From positions 864,688 through 928,687 of the forward strand of contig NZ_CANMPJ010000002.1 of assembly GCF_947499705.1 (NCBI RefSeq): a DNA stretch of 64,000 nt, written 5' to 3'. The notes beneath the pieces are model-generated. The model saw nothing but the letters and a program-made list of their open reading frames with translations, made no database searches and was not told where the DNA came from. Made by a program: the position numbers and the translations under genes. Shown one piece after another: positions 7,995 through 17,470 of this stretch (position 1 is the first letter of the stretch; every line of letters starts with the position of its first letter). Source of the DNA: an uncultured Erythrobacter sp. (lineage in GTDB: Bacteria; Pseudomonadota; Alphaproteobacteria; Sphingomonadales; Sphingomonadaceae).

Positions 7995-10238
7995 ATGTCG
8001 AAACGGGGTGACGGTCTCCAGAACAAGGGTAAGCGTGGCAGTCGCCGCGCCGCTGCCGAGCGTTCGGGCGCTACCTCGCGCCGGACCAAATCCAGTTCCG
8101 GCAAGAAGAAGGTGAAGCGCGGCGGTGACAAGAAGCCAAGCTCCCCCTTCTGGCGCTGGACCAAAAGACTAGCGATCGGGGGCACTGTCGCCGCGGTTCT
8201 CGCTGGCATATTTCTGGTCTTTGCCGTGGGATTTGCGGCGCGATCAATCCCGAGCTTTTACCAGCTGAAAGCCACTCAAAATGCTCAGACTATTCTGGTC
8301 CGTGCACGCGATGGCAGCGAGATTGTCGAGATCGGGCCGAGCTTCGGCGAATGGATCGATCACAAAGACATTCCCGACAATATGAAAAATGCGATGATCG
8401 CGGTGGAGGACAAACGCTTCCATTCGCATCTCGGCGTCGACCCGATTCGGCTGACCGGTGCGCTGATCGAAGGCATCACGGGCACACGTGCGCGGCTGGG
8501 CGGCACGTCGACCATTACGCAGCAGCTGGCGCGAAATGTCTTCCTAAACAACAACCGGACCATCGACCGCAAAGCGCGCGAGGCAGTGCTGGCGATGGCT
8601 CTCGAATGGAAATTCTCGAAAGAGCAGATCCTCGAACTCTACCTCAACAAGGTCTATTTCGGCGGCGGAGCATACGGGATCGACAGCGCTAGCCGAAAGT
8701 TCTTCAGCCACCCGGCCAAAGAGCTGAGCGTCGCCGAGGCTTCGATCATCGCTGGATTGGTCAAAGCGCCAAGCCGCTATTCGCCGACCGCCGATGTGCA
8801 GGCCGCCGTGGACCGTGCTCAGGTTGTGCTGCGGCTGATGCGTGAGCAAGGCTATATCACCGCTGATCAGGCGTCGGTCGATGTCGGCACAGTCGAGCTC
8901 AAACAGCAGACTGGCCAGAACTCGGTGCGTTATTTCACCGACTGGGCGCTGCCGCAGCTCGATATTCTGCTGCCAGAGACCTTTGAGCCGATCGAAGTGT
9001 GGACCACACTCGATGTGGGAATGCAGCGCGCGGCCACCGCTTCGATCGAATCGAACACGCCCGAGGGTACGCAAGGAGCGCTCGTCAGCCTTGACCGCGA
9101 CGGGGCGATCCTCGCGATGGTCGGCGGCACCGATTATGTCGAAACCAATTTCAACCGCGCGACCAATGCGATGCGGCAGCCCGGTTCTTCCTGGAAGCTG
9201 TTCGTATACCTCGCCGCGCTTGAGGCGGGTTACACGCCGACCGATGATGTGAAGGATGTGCCGGTCACAATCGACGGCTGGAGCCCGCGCAATTCCAGTG
9301 GTCGCAACATCGGCGATACCACCTTGCGCACATCGTTTGCGTATTCGATCAACACGGTCGCGGCGCAGCTGGGCAATGAAGTCGGGTTTGGGACTGTCGC
9401 GTCGATGGCGCGCCGGTTCGGGATCACCACGCCGGTTTCGACTTATCCTTCGATGGTGCTGGGATCATCAGAGGTTCGCCTGATCGACATGACCCGCGCC
9501 TTTGCAGCGGTGTCAGCCAAAGGCATGGCGGTCGAACCATACGGCATCACCCGCGTGACGACCGCGAGCGGCGATCTGCTCTACGAGCATAAGAAGGCTA
9601 GGGAAAACGCGTTGGTCCCCGACTATGTTGCAGCGGGGATCACGGACTTGCTTCAGGCGGCTGTGCAGACCGGAACGGGCAAAGCGGCGCAGATTGGGCG
9701 CCCTGTTGCCGGAAAAACCGGTACGACCAGCTCCAACAAGGATGGCTGGTTCGTTGGGTTCTCAAGCGGGATCACCACGGGCGTCTGGATGGGCCGTGAT
9801 GATGCAAGAGCGGTGCGCGGACTCCAAGGGGGACGCGCCCCAGCGCAGGCTTTTGCAGCCTATATGCGCTATGCCGTGAAAGACCGCCCGATCGAGAAAT
9901 TCGATATCGAGCTAAACCTGCCGGAGTGGCAGCTTGAACCCGATGAGGAATATCTTCTGGGCGATCCCGACGATTACTACTTCATCGACGAAGACGGAAA
10001 TCTGGTTGAACCGGGACGCCGTGATCCATCTGAGAGTCCATTCGGCGTCGAGGGTGAAAGGCCTGGAGGAGAAGGCGCGGAGCCTCCGCCAGCGGCGAGC
10101 GAAGACTTCCTGGAGCAGGCAACCGGAGGCGAGTTGCCGAGCGATGGTGACCCACCGCCGCCACCGCGACCTCCTCCGATAGAAGTTCCCACGCCGTCAC
10201 GCCCGCAGGGCGCTCAAGGGCTAAACGACGGCCAATAG
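7995..10238 (+). CDS. Class A penicillin-binding protein (PBP1A family)
   Basis: Bifunctional peptidoglycan synthase, 747 aa. Residues 1-55 are a highly basic cytoplasmic tail; a membrane anchor follows at about 58-81. The glycosyltransferase 51 domain has the catalytic Glu139 in VEDKRFHSH and the GGSTITQQ-like motif (GGTSTITQQLARN). The transpeptidase domain has SxxK (Ser399-Lys402), SxN (Ser452-Asn454) and KTG (575-577). The last ~100 residues are acidic then Pro-rich and look disordered. No strong ribosome site is visible before the ATG. A strong bidirectional terminator separates it from the convergent degP. Confidence 0.94.
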   Translation: MSKRGDGLQNKGKRGSRRAAAERSGATSRRTKSSSGKKKVKRGGDKKPSSPFWRWTKRLAIGGTVAAVLAGIFLVFAVGFAARSIPSFYQLKATQNAQTILVRARDGSEIVEIGPSFGEWIDHKDIPDNMKNAMIAVEDKRFHSHLGVDPIRLTGALIEGITGTRARLGGTSTITQQLARNVFLNNNRTIDRKAREAVLAMALEWKFSKEQILELYLNKVYFGGGAYGIDSASRKFFSHPAKELSVAEASIIAGLVKAPSRYSPTADVQAAVDRAQVVLRLMREQGYITADQASVDVGTVELKQQTGQNSVRYFTDWALPQLDILLPETFEPIEVWTTLDVGMQRAATASIESNTPEGTQGALVSLDRDGAILAMVGGTDYVETNFNRATNAMRQPGSSWKLFVYLAALEAGYTPTDDVKDVPVTIDGWSPRNSSGRNIGDTTLRTSFAYSINTVAAQLGNEVGFGTVASMARRFGITTPVSTYPSMVLGSSEVRLIDMTRAFAAVSAKGMAVEPYGITRVTTASGDLLYEHKKARENALVPDYVAAGITDLLQAAVQTGTGKAAQIGRPVAGKTGTTSSNKDGWFVGFSSGITTGVWMGRDDARAVRGLQGGRAPAQAFAAYMRYAVKDRPIEKFDIELNLPEWQLEPDEEYLLGDPDDYYFIDEDGNLVEPGRRDPSESPFGVEGERPGGEGAEPPPAASEDFLEQATGGELPSDGDPPPPPRPPPIEVPTPSRPQGAQGLNDGQ

Positions 10239-10254
10239 AAAGTTTCAGACATAG

Positions 10255-10291
10255 AAAAAGGGCGCCGGAGAGAAACCCCGGCGCCCTTTTT
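10255..10291. terminator. Bidirectional intrinsic terminator (pbp / degP)
   Basis: A 9-bp GC stem (10260-10268 with 10278-10286) flanked by AAAAA on the left and TTTTT on the right, so it has a T-run on both strands. It lies between the convergent PBP and degP genes. Confidence 0.92.
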
Positions 10292-10313
10292 GTTGTCGCA
10301 ATCCTAAGCTGCG

Positions 10314-11849
10314 TTAGCGCAGCCGAACCGGAACGAAACGCGGCGGTTGGCTGCGGCGCTGAACGCGCAGGAGCACTGCATCACGGTTGTCTGTTTCGGC
10401 AGCAACCACCTGTTCGCGCAGTTCATCAACCGTGGCCACGGCCTGATAGTTTGCCGACAGGATGATGTCGCCGCGGCGCAGACCCTTGCGGCCCGCGTCT
10501 GAATTCGGATCGACCGCGCCAATTACCAGGCCGTTTGTATCCTGGCCCACGCCAAGTTGACGCGCGATCTGCGGGGTCATGGCGAGCACTTGCAGGCCCA
10601 GCTTTTCCGCGATGGTGTCGTCTGTCTCGTCCGGGTCCATCGGCTCGTCCGATTCCGGATCGAACACTTGCGCCTGCTGCGCCAGTTCGGCTTCGCTTGG
10701 ACGCTTGCCGAGCGTTGCGTTGACGGTTTGACGCTGACCTTCGCGCAGGATTTCGATTGGAACGACTGCACCCGGTTCGAGGTTCGCGACGAGGAACGAC
10801 ACGGTCTGTTCGGACGTAACGTCCTGGCCATTGACCTTAGTCACGATGTCGCCCGGACGCAGGCCAGCCTTGTCGGCTGCGCTGTCATCTTGAACATTCT
10901 GGATGATCTCGCCGCGATTGCGCGGCAGGCCGAGCGAATCGGCCAGATCGTCGCTCATGGAGTCGAGCCCGATGCCGAGGAAGCCGCGCTCGATTTCGCG
11001 GCCGTCCTTAAGCTGATCAACAATCGGCGCCGCGATTTCAGCTGGGATAGCAAAGCCGATCCCGACGCTGCCGCCCGAAGGCGAGAAAATCGCATTGTTG
11101 ATGCCGATGACATTGCCCTGCATGTCGAACAGCGGACCGCCTGAATTGCCGCGATTGATGCTGGCATCGGTCTGGATGTAGCGGTCATACGCGCCGCCCT
11201 GGCCAGTGTTGCGGTACACGGCCGAGATAATGCCGGAGGTCACCGTTCCGCCCAGACCGAACGGATTGCCGATTGCAACGACCCATTCGCCAACACGCGA
11301 TTCGCTCGAATCGCCGAACTGAACGAAAGGGAAGCTCTGGTCAGAAATGATCTTGAGCACTGCTAGATCGGATGCCGCATCGGCACCCACAAGCTCAGCT
11401 TCGTACTCGGTACCATCGGGCATCGTGACCGTGATTTCTTCGAGCGTGGCGCGATTGTTCGGCGCGACCACGTGGTTGTTGGTCACCACAAAGCCATCGG
11501 ACGAAATGATGAAACCCGAACCCAGCGATTGCGCTTCGCGGGTTTGCGGCTGCTGCGGAGTGCCACCACGGCGCCGGTTGAACAGATCGGCGAATGGCGT
11601 TCCGGCGAAGGGATTGCTGTTGACTTCGACCCGCTGGCGCGTCGCGATGTTGACCACCGCCGGTTGCAGCTGCTGCGTAAGGTCGGCGAAGCTCTCCGGA
11701 GCGCCAGCGCTGGGGACGACGCGGCTCATCACCGAATCGTCGTTCTGAGCGACTTGAGCGCCAGCCGGTTGGCCGGTGATCAGCGAAACAGCAGCACCTC
11801 CGACCAGAAGCGCGCTTGTCAGTCCATAAACGTACCGCACTTTGTTCAC
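10314..11849 (-). CDS. degP: Periplasmic serine protease DegP/HtrA (Do family)
   Basis: Envelope quality-control protease/chaperone, 511 aa, with a signal peptide (hydrophobic SALLVGGAAVSL). Catalytic triad: His126 in TNNHVV, Asp161 in SDLAVLK, Ser236 in RGNSGGP. Two PDZ domains follow, with GFLGIGL and a second ending in RGDIILSAN. It lies downstream of hflK-hflC, a common alphaproteobacterial order, but has its own 193-bp upstream gap with an EcfG-type promoter. Start is GTG at 11849; a second GTG at 11840 has slightly better spacing to a GAGGA ribosome site. Confidence 0.95.
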   Translation of the reverse strand: MNKVRYVYGLTSALLVGGAAVSLITGQPAGAQVAQNDDSVMSRVVPSAGAPESFADLTQQLQPAVVNIATRQRVEVNSNPFAGTPFADLFNRRRGGTPQQPQTREAQSLGSGFIISSDGFVVTNNHVVAPNNRATLEEITVTMPDGTEYEAELVGADAASDLAVLKIISDQSFPFVQFGDSSESRVGEWVVAIGNPFGLGGTVTSGIISAVYRNTGQGGAYDRYIQTDASINRGNSGGPLFDMQGNVIGINNAIFSPSGGSVGIGFAIPAEIAAPIVDQLKDGREIERGFLGIGLDSMSDDLADSLGLPRNRGEIIQNVQDDSAADKAGLRPGDIVTKVNGQDVTSEQTVSFLVANLEPGAVVPIEILREGQRQTVNATLGKRPSEAELAQQAQVFDPESDEPMDPDETDDTIAEKLGLQVLAMTPQIARQLGVGQDTNGLVIGAVDPNSDAGRKGLRRGDIILSANYQAVATVDELREQVVAAETDNRDAVLLRVQRRSQPPRFVPVRLR

Positions 11850-11877
11850 GTCCTCTTGTTCCTTATTCTAGTTCCCG

Positions 11878-11903
11878 AACGGCCGAAAAGGCACGCTCGT
11901 TCC
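11878..11903 (-). promoter_or_regulatory. EcfG-type (general stress sigma) promoter for degP
   Basis: Reading the minus strand: GGAAC (11903-11899), 17-bp spacer, CGTT (11881-11878). This is an exact match to the known alphaproteobacterial EcfG consensus GGAAC-N16/17-CGTT. The -10 element ends 29 bp before the degP start codon. Function is inferred from the match only. Confidence 0.65.
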
Positions 11904-12042
11904 AGTAACAGTTACGCCGCTATCATGCGCCCAGACGCACTGAACGCTGATTGAACACGGTATGGCCGCCACGCCGCTTGCCGGATCGTATAGACCGTTC
12001 GTCGGCAAATGGCGTTAGGTTACCAGCGCCGTACCGGAAAGA

Positions 12043-12888
12043 TCAGCGCTGGCCGCGGAACTGCCGGAAATACTCGTTGTCTTCCGACAGCACCATTGAA
12101 CTTTCGCCTTCGCCCTGCAGGAATGTCGAGCGATAGCTCTGCATCCCGCGATAGAAATCGTAGAACTCAGGATCCTTGCCATAGGCGTCCGCATAAATAC
12201 GGGCGGCTTCGGCGCGGGCTTCAGCACGGATAATCTGTGCGTCACGGCGGCCGCCAGCGCGAATGGTTTCCGCTTCTTCCTGACGGTCGGACTGCATCCG
12301 GGTGAAGGCCGCTTGGAGCGGGGTGCCCTGCGGCAAATCGGCCCGCTTGATGCGAACGTCGAGAATCTGAGCGCCATATTGCCGCGCCTGCCGATCGAGC
12401 GACGTGCGGATGCTGACCATCGCGTTGCCGCGCTCAGGCGTCAGCAGGCTGGCAAATGTCCGCCGGCCCAGTTCCTGGCGAAGCACAGAAGTGAGGATCG
12501 GTTCGAGCTGGTTGCGCAGCTGTGCTTCCGAACCCGAGCGCTCGACGAACAGTACCGGGTCGAATATCCGGAACCGCGCATAGGCGTTCACTTCAAGCCG
12601 CTGCTGATCGTTCGACAGCACGGTTTCGCCTTCCATATCCAGATCGAGGATACGGCGATCCACCATCTGAACCTGCTCGACGAACGGAATACGCCAATAC
12701 ACGCCTGCACCCGTCGAACCGAACGCCTGATCCGGCCTGAATGGATTGATGACTTTCGCCGGTTTACCCGTGCGGATTACCACGCCTTGATGCGATTCCG
12801 GAACCACGACCACGAAGCTCGCAAGGGCTGCCAGCGCTACACCGATCGCGATGAGAGGGATGCGATATTTCTGCCAGACGTCCGTCAT
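12043..12888 (-). CDS. hflC: Protease modulator HflC
   Basis: Inner-membrane SPFH/band-7 protein that with HflK forms the large periplasmic cage around FtsH. One membrane helix near the N-terminus (IPLIAIGVALAALASFVVVV), then ESHQGVVIRTGKP and the band-7 core, a helical coiled-coil with RADLPQGTPLQAAFTRM, and the C-terminal FYRGMQSYR. 281 aa. ATG at 12888 chosen: an AGGAGG site lies 9 bp upstream; a GTG at 12894 overlapping the hflK stop is possible but sits too close to that site. Confidence 0.93.
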   Translation of the reverse strand: MTDVWQKYRIPLIAIGVALAALASFVVVVPESHQGVVIRTGKPAKVINPFRPDQAFGSTGAGVYWRIPFVEQVQMVDRRILDLDMEGETVLSNDQQRLEVNAYARFRIFDPVLFVERSGSEAQLRNQLEPILTSVLRQELGRRTFASLLTPERGNAMVSIRTSLDRQARQYGAQILDVRIKRADLPQGTPLQAAFTRMQSDRQEEAETIRAGGRRDAQIIRAEARAEAARIYADAYGKDPEFYDFYRGMQSYRSTFLQGEGESSMVLSEDNEYFRQFRGQR

Positions 12889-12890
12889 GG

Positions 12891-14048
12891 TCACTGCCCT
12901 CCTTGCTGCGTTGTTGGAGTCGGGGTTTGGTTCTGGCGCCGCTGCAACTCATTAAGAGGCAGATAAGGCTGCACTCCGTCGCTGCCGATCACGGTTTTGT
13001 CGGTCTTGGACAGCACCTGCTCCATGGTCTCGTAATAGAGCCGTCGCCGCGTCACCTCCGGTGCAAGGCGATACTGCTCGTAAATCTCGTTGAATTCTGC
13101 CGCGTCACCCTGCGCGGTGGCTAGCTGTTGCTGCTCAAACCGGCGCGCTTCATTGAGATTGCGCTCAGCGTCCTGCCGTGCAGCGAGCACGTCGTTGAAG
13201 GCCTCGATGACCTGTTCCGGAGCTTCCGTGCGGGCGATTTCAACGCCCTGCACGGCGATCCCTGCGCCATAGGCATCAAGAATTTCCTGCATTCGCATGC
13301 TTACCCGTGCTTCAACAGATTCACGACCCGAACCGGACAAGACGGTATCGAGACTGGTTTCCGCAACCGCAGCGCGCATGGCCGATTCAGCAACTTCACG
13401 TAGGGTTTCGTCCGGCTCAGCCAGTTGGAAGCGGTACTGCACTAGGTTCTTGATATTCCAGCGCACGATGTAGCTAAGGTCGACGAGGTTCTGATCGCCT
13501 GTAAGGATCAGGTTTTCGCCACCATCACCGATGCTTTCGCGGCGAATCTCGCTCACATTCTCAACGGCCACAGTCTGGATTGGCCACGGCAAAGTAGGAT
13601 TCGTCCCGGGTGAAAGAGTGCGCGCGTACTTGCTCCCCAGCCACGTCACTATGCCCTGCTCACGCGGCTGTATGAAGTGAACGCTGCTGGCTGCCAACCA
13701 AAGGACGAGCACCGCGACGACAACGATCGGAGCCCAGCTCTTGCCGCCGGGACGCTGTGGAAGGCGAAGCGTCGGACCACCACCGCCGCCGCCGCGACGC
13801 GGGCCCTCTGGACCGCGGTTCTTGAAAATATCTTCGATGTTAGCCGAGCGCCGCTTGCCATCGTCCGAGCCGCCACCACCGGGCAGCCACGGATTGCGCG
13901 GTCCGCCGGACTTGCCGGAATCGTTATCTCCGGTTTCGGGCGTATCGTCACCGCCTTTGCCGCCGCCCCAGGGATTTTTCTTGCCAGCCATGGCGAGGCC
14001 TTTTCCGGCCAAACCAAAGCGCTCTCTCAAACCGTCCAAAATTTGCAT
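12891..14048 (-). CDS. hflK: FtsH protease activity modulator HflK
   Basis: Partner of HflC in the FtsH-regulating complex. The N-terminal part is Gly/Asn/Asp-rich and disordered with KKNPWGGG and RNPWLPGGGG, followed by one membrane helix (WAPIVVVAVLVLWLAASSVHFI) and the band-7 domain beginning QPREQGIVTWLG. Two starts are credible: ATG 14048 (385 aa, AAGGG about 5 bp upstream) or ATG 13991 (366 aa, starting MAGKKNPWGG). A much longer open frame back to 14735 runs antisense through apbC and is rejected. First gene of hflK-hflC, divergent from apbC with 75 bp between. Confidence 0.92.
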   Translation of the reverse strand: MQILDGLRERFGLAGKGLAMAGKKNPWGGGKGGDDTPETGDNDSGKSGGPRNPWLPGGGGSDDGKRRSANIEDIFKNRGPEGPRRGGGGGGPTLRLPQRPGGKSWAPIVVVAVLVLWLAASSVHFIQPREQGIVTWLGSKYARTLSPGTNPTLPWPIQTVAVENVSEIRRESIGDGGENLILTGDQNLVDLSYIVRWNIKNLVQYRFQLAEPDETLREVAESAMRAAVAETSLDTVLSGSGRESVEARVSMRMQEILDAYGAGIAVQGVEIARTEAPEQVIEAFNDVLAARQDAERNLNEARRFEQQQLATAQGDAAEFNEIYEQYRLAPEVTRRRLYYETMEQVLSKTDKTVIGSDGVQPYLPLNELQRRQNQTPTPTTQQGGQ

Positions 14049-14123
14049 ACAACCCTTATAGGTATGGGGATTGGCGAAAAACAGGGGTTGAGCGGTCGAT
14101 TTTGGTGCTAGAGGCGCTTCGGT

Positions 14124-15113
14124 ATGACCGAGACCCCAAATTCGGCCCCTTCCGAGGAGCAATTGCGCGCGGTTTTGCCGGGCGAAGTGGATGCGCGCGT
14201 GAAATCCGCCAAGATGGTCGCAGGCCGCGCGATTATCGTCGCCGAGGCGGGCGATTTGTTCGGCAAAGCGCGGGACGACCTTGAAGCCATAATTCAAGAG
14301 AAGATGGGCATCGTGCCTGGAGTTGACGAAGTTCGGGTGGCCCTGATGGGCGACCGCGTGCGCCGCCAGATGATCGCCATCGGATCGGGTAAAGGCGGAG
14401 TCGGAAAATCGACTTTGACCACCAACCTTGCCGTCGCGTTCGCCAAGATGGGGCGCAAGGTCGGGGTGATTGATGCCGATATCTACGGCCCATCGCAGCC
14501 GCGTTTGCTCGGTAATGAAAGCGACCGGCCGGTGGCCGAGAATGAGCAATTGATCCCGATTTCGAGCCCGCATGGGGTCAAGTTCCTGTCGATGGGCAGT
14601 CTGGTCAATCCGGGTAAGGCGCTGGCATGGCGCGGACCGATGGCAGGCAGCGCGCTCGGGCAACTCGTCGATGCACGCTGGGAAGACACGGACTTGCTGC
14701 TGATCGACTTGCCGCCGGGCACCGGAGATGTGCAATTATCGATGATGCAAAAGCACAAGCCCGATGGTGCATTGCTGGTGTCGACGCCGCAGGATATTGC
14801 GCTGCTCGATGCTGCACGGGCGGGGCAGCTGTTTGAACAGGGGGACATTCCGATCATCGGACTGGTGGAGAACATGTCGGGCTATGCTTGCCCCCATTGC
14901 GGCGAGACGAGCGATCCGTTCGGGCAGGGTGGAGTCGAGAAATTTGCCGACACCCTTGAGATCCCGTTCCTAGGCCGCATTCCATTGAGCCTCGAAATAC
15001 GCCAGAAAAGCGATGCCGGAACCCCTCCTGCGCTGGCCGATGACGAGAACGCCGCCGCCTTCACCGCCATAGCCGAGCAATTGCGCGGCTGGCTCGAGGC
15101 AAAGGCGGGCTAG
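14124..15113 (+). CDS. apbC: Mrp/NBP35-type Fe-S cluster carrier ATPase
   Basis: Cytoplasmic P-loop ATPase that delivers iron-sulfur clusters to apoproteins. The N-terminal MIP18-like region (about 10-75) includes GVDEVRVAL; the deviant Walker A is GSGKGGVGKST at about 87-97, DADIYGPSQP and DLPPGTGDVQL follow, and the cluster-binding CxxC is in ACPHCGE. 329 aa, usual length. The next gene starts 4 bp after the stop, so it is probably co-transcribed with a molybdenum enzyme, which would itself need Fe-S input from a partner subunit. Confidence 0.95.
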   Translation: MTETPNSAPSEEQLRAVLPGEVDARVKSAKMVAGRAIIVAEAGDLFGKARDDLEAIIQEKMGIVPGVDEVRVALMGDRVRRQMIAIGSGKGGVGKSTLTTNLAVAFAKMGRKVGVIDADIYGPSQPRLLGNESDRPVAENEQLIPISSPHGVKFLSMGSLVNPGKALAWRGPMAGSALGQLVDARWEDTDLLLIDLPPGTGDVQLSMMQKHKPDGALLVSTPQDIALLDAARAGQLFEQGDIPIIGLVENMSGYACPHCGETSDPFGQGGVEKFADTLEIPFLGRIPLSLEIRQKSDAGTPPALADDENAAAFTAIAEQLRGWLEAKAG

Positions 15114-15117
15114 CGCG

Positions 15118-17391
15118 GTGGAAGTTTCACGGCGCGGATTGGTTGCAGGGGCAGCCCTAGGGGGCGGGCTGCTGGTGGCGTGGTGGGTGATGCCGCGCAC
15201 CTATCCCAACCCGTTGCAACCGGCGAACGGCGAGCATGCTTTCGATGCGTGGCTCAAGGTGGCCGAAGACGGCGTAGTCACCGTCGCCGTCCCGCAGCTG
15301 GAAATGGGGCAGGGTGTCACAACGCTTCTGCCGCAGATCATCGCGCAGGAGCTGGGCGCAGACTGGCGGCAGATCGCCGTTGAACCCGCAGCCGTGTCTG
15401 GTGCCTATCCGAATGTCCCGCTGGCCGAGCGTTGGTCGCATTTATGGGACCCAACTACCTCGGGATTGTCCGAGGCGACCGATGACTTTCTCGCCGAGCG
15501 CTTCGCCAGCCAATCCCGATTTACCGCGACCGCCGAGGGTACCTCGCTCGCTGCCTATGAAGCGCCGTGCCGCGCCGCTGCCGCCGCGGCGCGGGCGATG
15601 CTGGCGCAGGAAGCGGCATCGCGTTGGGATGTCGCCTGGGAGCAATGCGATGTTGCTCGCGGTCTCGTTCGATATGGCGAACAAACGGCCACCTTTGGCG
15701 AGCTAGCGGCCGGCGCGGCTGAGCGATCACCACCCGATCCTCCGCCGCTGCGCCCTGAATTGCTGGATACGGAGCCGCAGGTAACCGGCGCCGATTTGCC
15801 TGTCGCCTTTTCACGCATCGACCTGCCATCGAAGGTCGACGGGTCTTATCAATTCGCTGGCGACGTGCGCCTGCCTGGCCTTGTTTATGCAGCGATCCGC
15901 CATGGCCCTTCGGACGGCTCTGAGCTGACCGATTTCGATGCCGATGCTGGCGCGCGAATCTCCGGCGTGGTCGGCGCAGTCAAAGGCAAACGTTGGCTGG
16001 CGGTTGCAGCGAACAATTGGTGGAGCGCCAATCGCGCGCTCGATGCGATGGACCCGCAATTCAAGACCAGCTTTCCGGTCAATAGCGATGATATTGCCGG
16101 GCGGCTCGACACGATGCTTGAGGGTGGTCCTTCCTTCCGTATCGCCGAAACTGGCTTTGGCGAAGAGGGCATGGGCCGGGTCGATTTTGCGCGCCGGTAT
16201 GAAGTTGACCCAGCGATGGCCGCGCCGCTTGAAACGGCGACTGCCACCGCGCGGCTTCGTGATGGACGGCTCGAACTATGGATGGCCAGTCAAGCGCCGG
16301 AGCAAGCCAGGTCGGCCGCAGCCAAGGCCATTGGGCTCAGTCCCGAAGATGTCGCTCTCTACCCGATGCCTGCTGGCGGCAGTTTCGACGCGCGGCTGGA
16401 GCACGATCACGCCATTGAGATCGCCCTGATCGCCCGAGAGCTGGGCAAGCCTGTGCAATTGAGCTGGCCGCGCCGTGACGAAATCATTCGTTCGCGCCCG
16501 CGTGCGCCCTCTTACATGCTGCTTGGCGCGCAGCTGGCGCAAGGCGGCTCAGGTCAGATCGACGCTTTGCGCGTACGTCTGGCTTGCCCGCCCAGCACGC
16601 TCGAATTCGGCAACCGCCTGTTCGGCAACCTGACCAGTTCGGCAGCGGTCCGTGAAGCCACTGGCAAGAAGGACGTCCTCGCCTGCGAGGGTGGTTTGCC
16701 GCCTTACGAGCTGCCCAGCGTGGTGGTGGAGCATGTGCCGGTCGAGATTGGCCTTCCTGTTGGCCGGGTGCGCGGCAACTCCAACAGTTACACTGCCTTT
16801 GCGATCGAGAGTTTCATCGATGAGATCGCGAGCGCACATTCTCGCGAGCCGCTATCCTATCGTATGGCGTTGCTTGGCGCAGATATCCGGCTCGCCGCCT
16901 GCCTCCAGCGCGCGGCGCAGATCGCCGAGTGGGACGGCGGATTGGACCAGAGCGGTCAGGGTCTCGCCTGTCACCGGATCGGCGGGGCGAGTGACGGTGG
17001 CCGGATTGCCTGCGTTGCCACCGCGCGGCCCGGCGAAGGCGGCGTGCGCGTTACCAAGCTCAGCGTCGCGGTCGACATTGGGCGGATCGTGAACGAAGAT
17101 ATTGCCCGCCAACAGATCGAAGGCGGGCTGGTATTCGGCATCGGCATCGCGCTGGGCAATGCCATCCAATACCGCGCGGGCATGCCGACCGGTCTCGACT
17201 ACAGCGACCTGGGTCTGCCTACGCTCGCCGACTGCCCTGAGATCGCGATCGAGTTTATGGCTAGCGAAGCGCCGCCTTTCGACCCTGGCGAGCTCGGAGT
17301 GGTAGTGACACCGCCAGCGATTGCCAACGCACTGTTTTCGGCCACGGGGTTGAGACTGCGCCGCCTGCCCTTACTTTCGAGCGGTCTATGA
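15118..17391 (+). CDS. Molybdopterin-dependent oxidoreductase large subunit (IorB-like)
   Basis: 757-aa member of the xanthine dehydrogenase family, closest in style to IorB, the beta subunit of isoquinoline 1-oxidoreductase. The GTG start gives an N-terminus with SRRGLVAGA and a hydrophobic stretch, like a Tat signal, so it is probably exported folded with its cofactor. ALEMGQG-type (LEMGQGVTT), GVVGAVKG and the C-terminal active-site Glu in GELGVVVTPPAIANALF are visible. No small 2Fe-2S subunit (IorA) is adjacent, so its electron partner must be encoded elsewhere. Substrate unknown; start follows apbC by 4 bp. Confidence 0.88.
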   Translation: MEVSRRGLVAGAALGGGLLVAWWVMPRTYPNPLQPANGEHAFDAWLKVAEDGVVTVAVPQLEMGQGVTTLLPQIIAQELGADWRQIAVEPAAVSGAYPNVPLAERWSHLWDPTTSGLSEATDDFLAERFASQSRFTATAEGTSLAAYEAPCRAAAAAARAMLAQEAASRWDVAWEQCDVARGLVRYGEQTATFGELAAGAAERSPPDPPPLRPELLDTEPQVTGADLPVAFSRIDLPSKVDGSYQFAGDVRLPGLVYAAIRHGPSDGSELTDFDADAGARISGVVGAVKGKRWLAVAANNWWSANRALDAMDPQFKTSFPVNSDDIAGRLDTMLEGGPSFRIAETGFGEEGMGRVDFARRYEVDPAMAAPLETATATARLRDGRLELWMASQAPEQARSAAAKAIGLSPEDVALYPMPAGGSFDARLEHDHAIEIALIARELGKPVQLSWPRRDEIIRSRPRAPSYMLLGAQLAQGGSGQIDALRVRLACPPSTLEFGNRLFGNLTSSAAVREATGKKDVLACEGGLPPYELPSVVVEHVPVEIGLPVGRVRGNSNSYTAFAIESFIDEIASAHSREPLSYRMALLGADIRLAACLQRAAQIAEWDGGLDQSGQGLACHRIGGASDGGRIACVATARPGEGGVRVTKLSVAVDIGRIVNEDIARQQIEGGLVFGIGIALGNAIQYRAGMPTGLDYSDLGLPTLADCPEIAIEFMASEAPPFDPGELGVVVTPPAIANALFSATGLRLRRLPLLSSGL

Positions 17392-17470
17392 TCCGCGCGA
17401 GCGCCTCTTTTTCAGTCCGGCTTCTTTATATGGTGCGGATACAGAGCCGATTTGAGGCGTTGCACACCTC

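Noticed and set aside
12313..12966. 217-aa plus-strand frame over hflC/hflK
   Set aside because: Antisense to well-supported band-7 proteins.
14049..14735. Long N-terminal extension of HflK (to 614 aa)
   Set aside because: It runs antisense through apbC, whose ATPase motifs are unmistakable, and has no HflK-like sequence.
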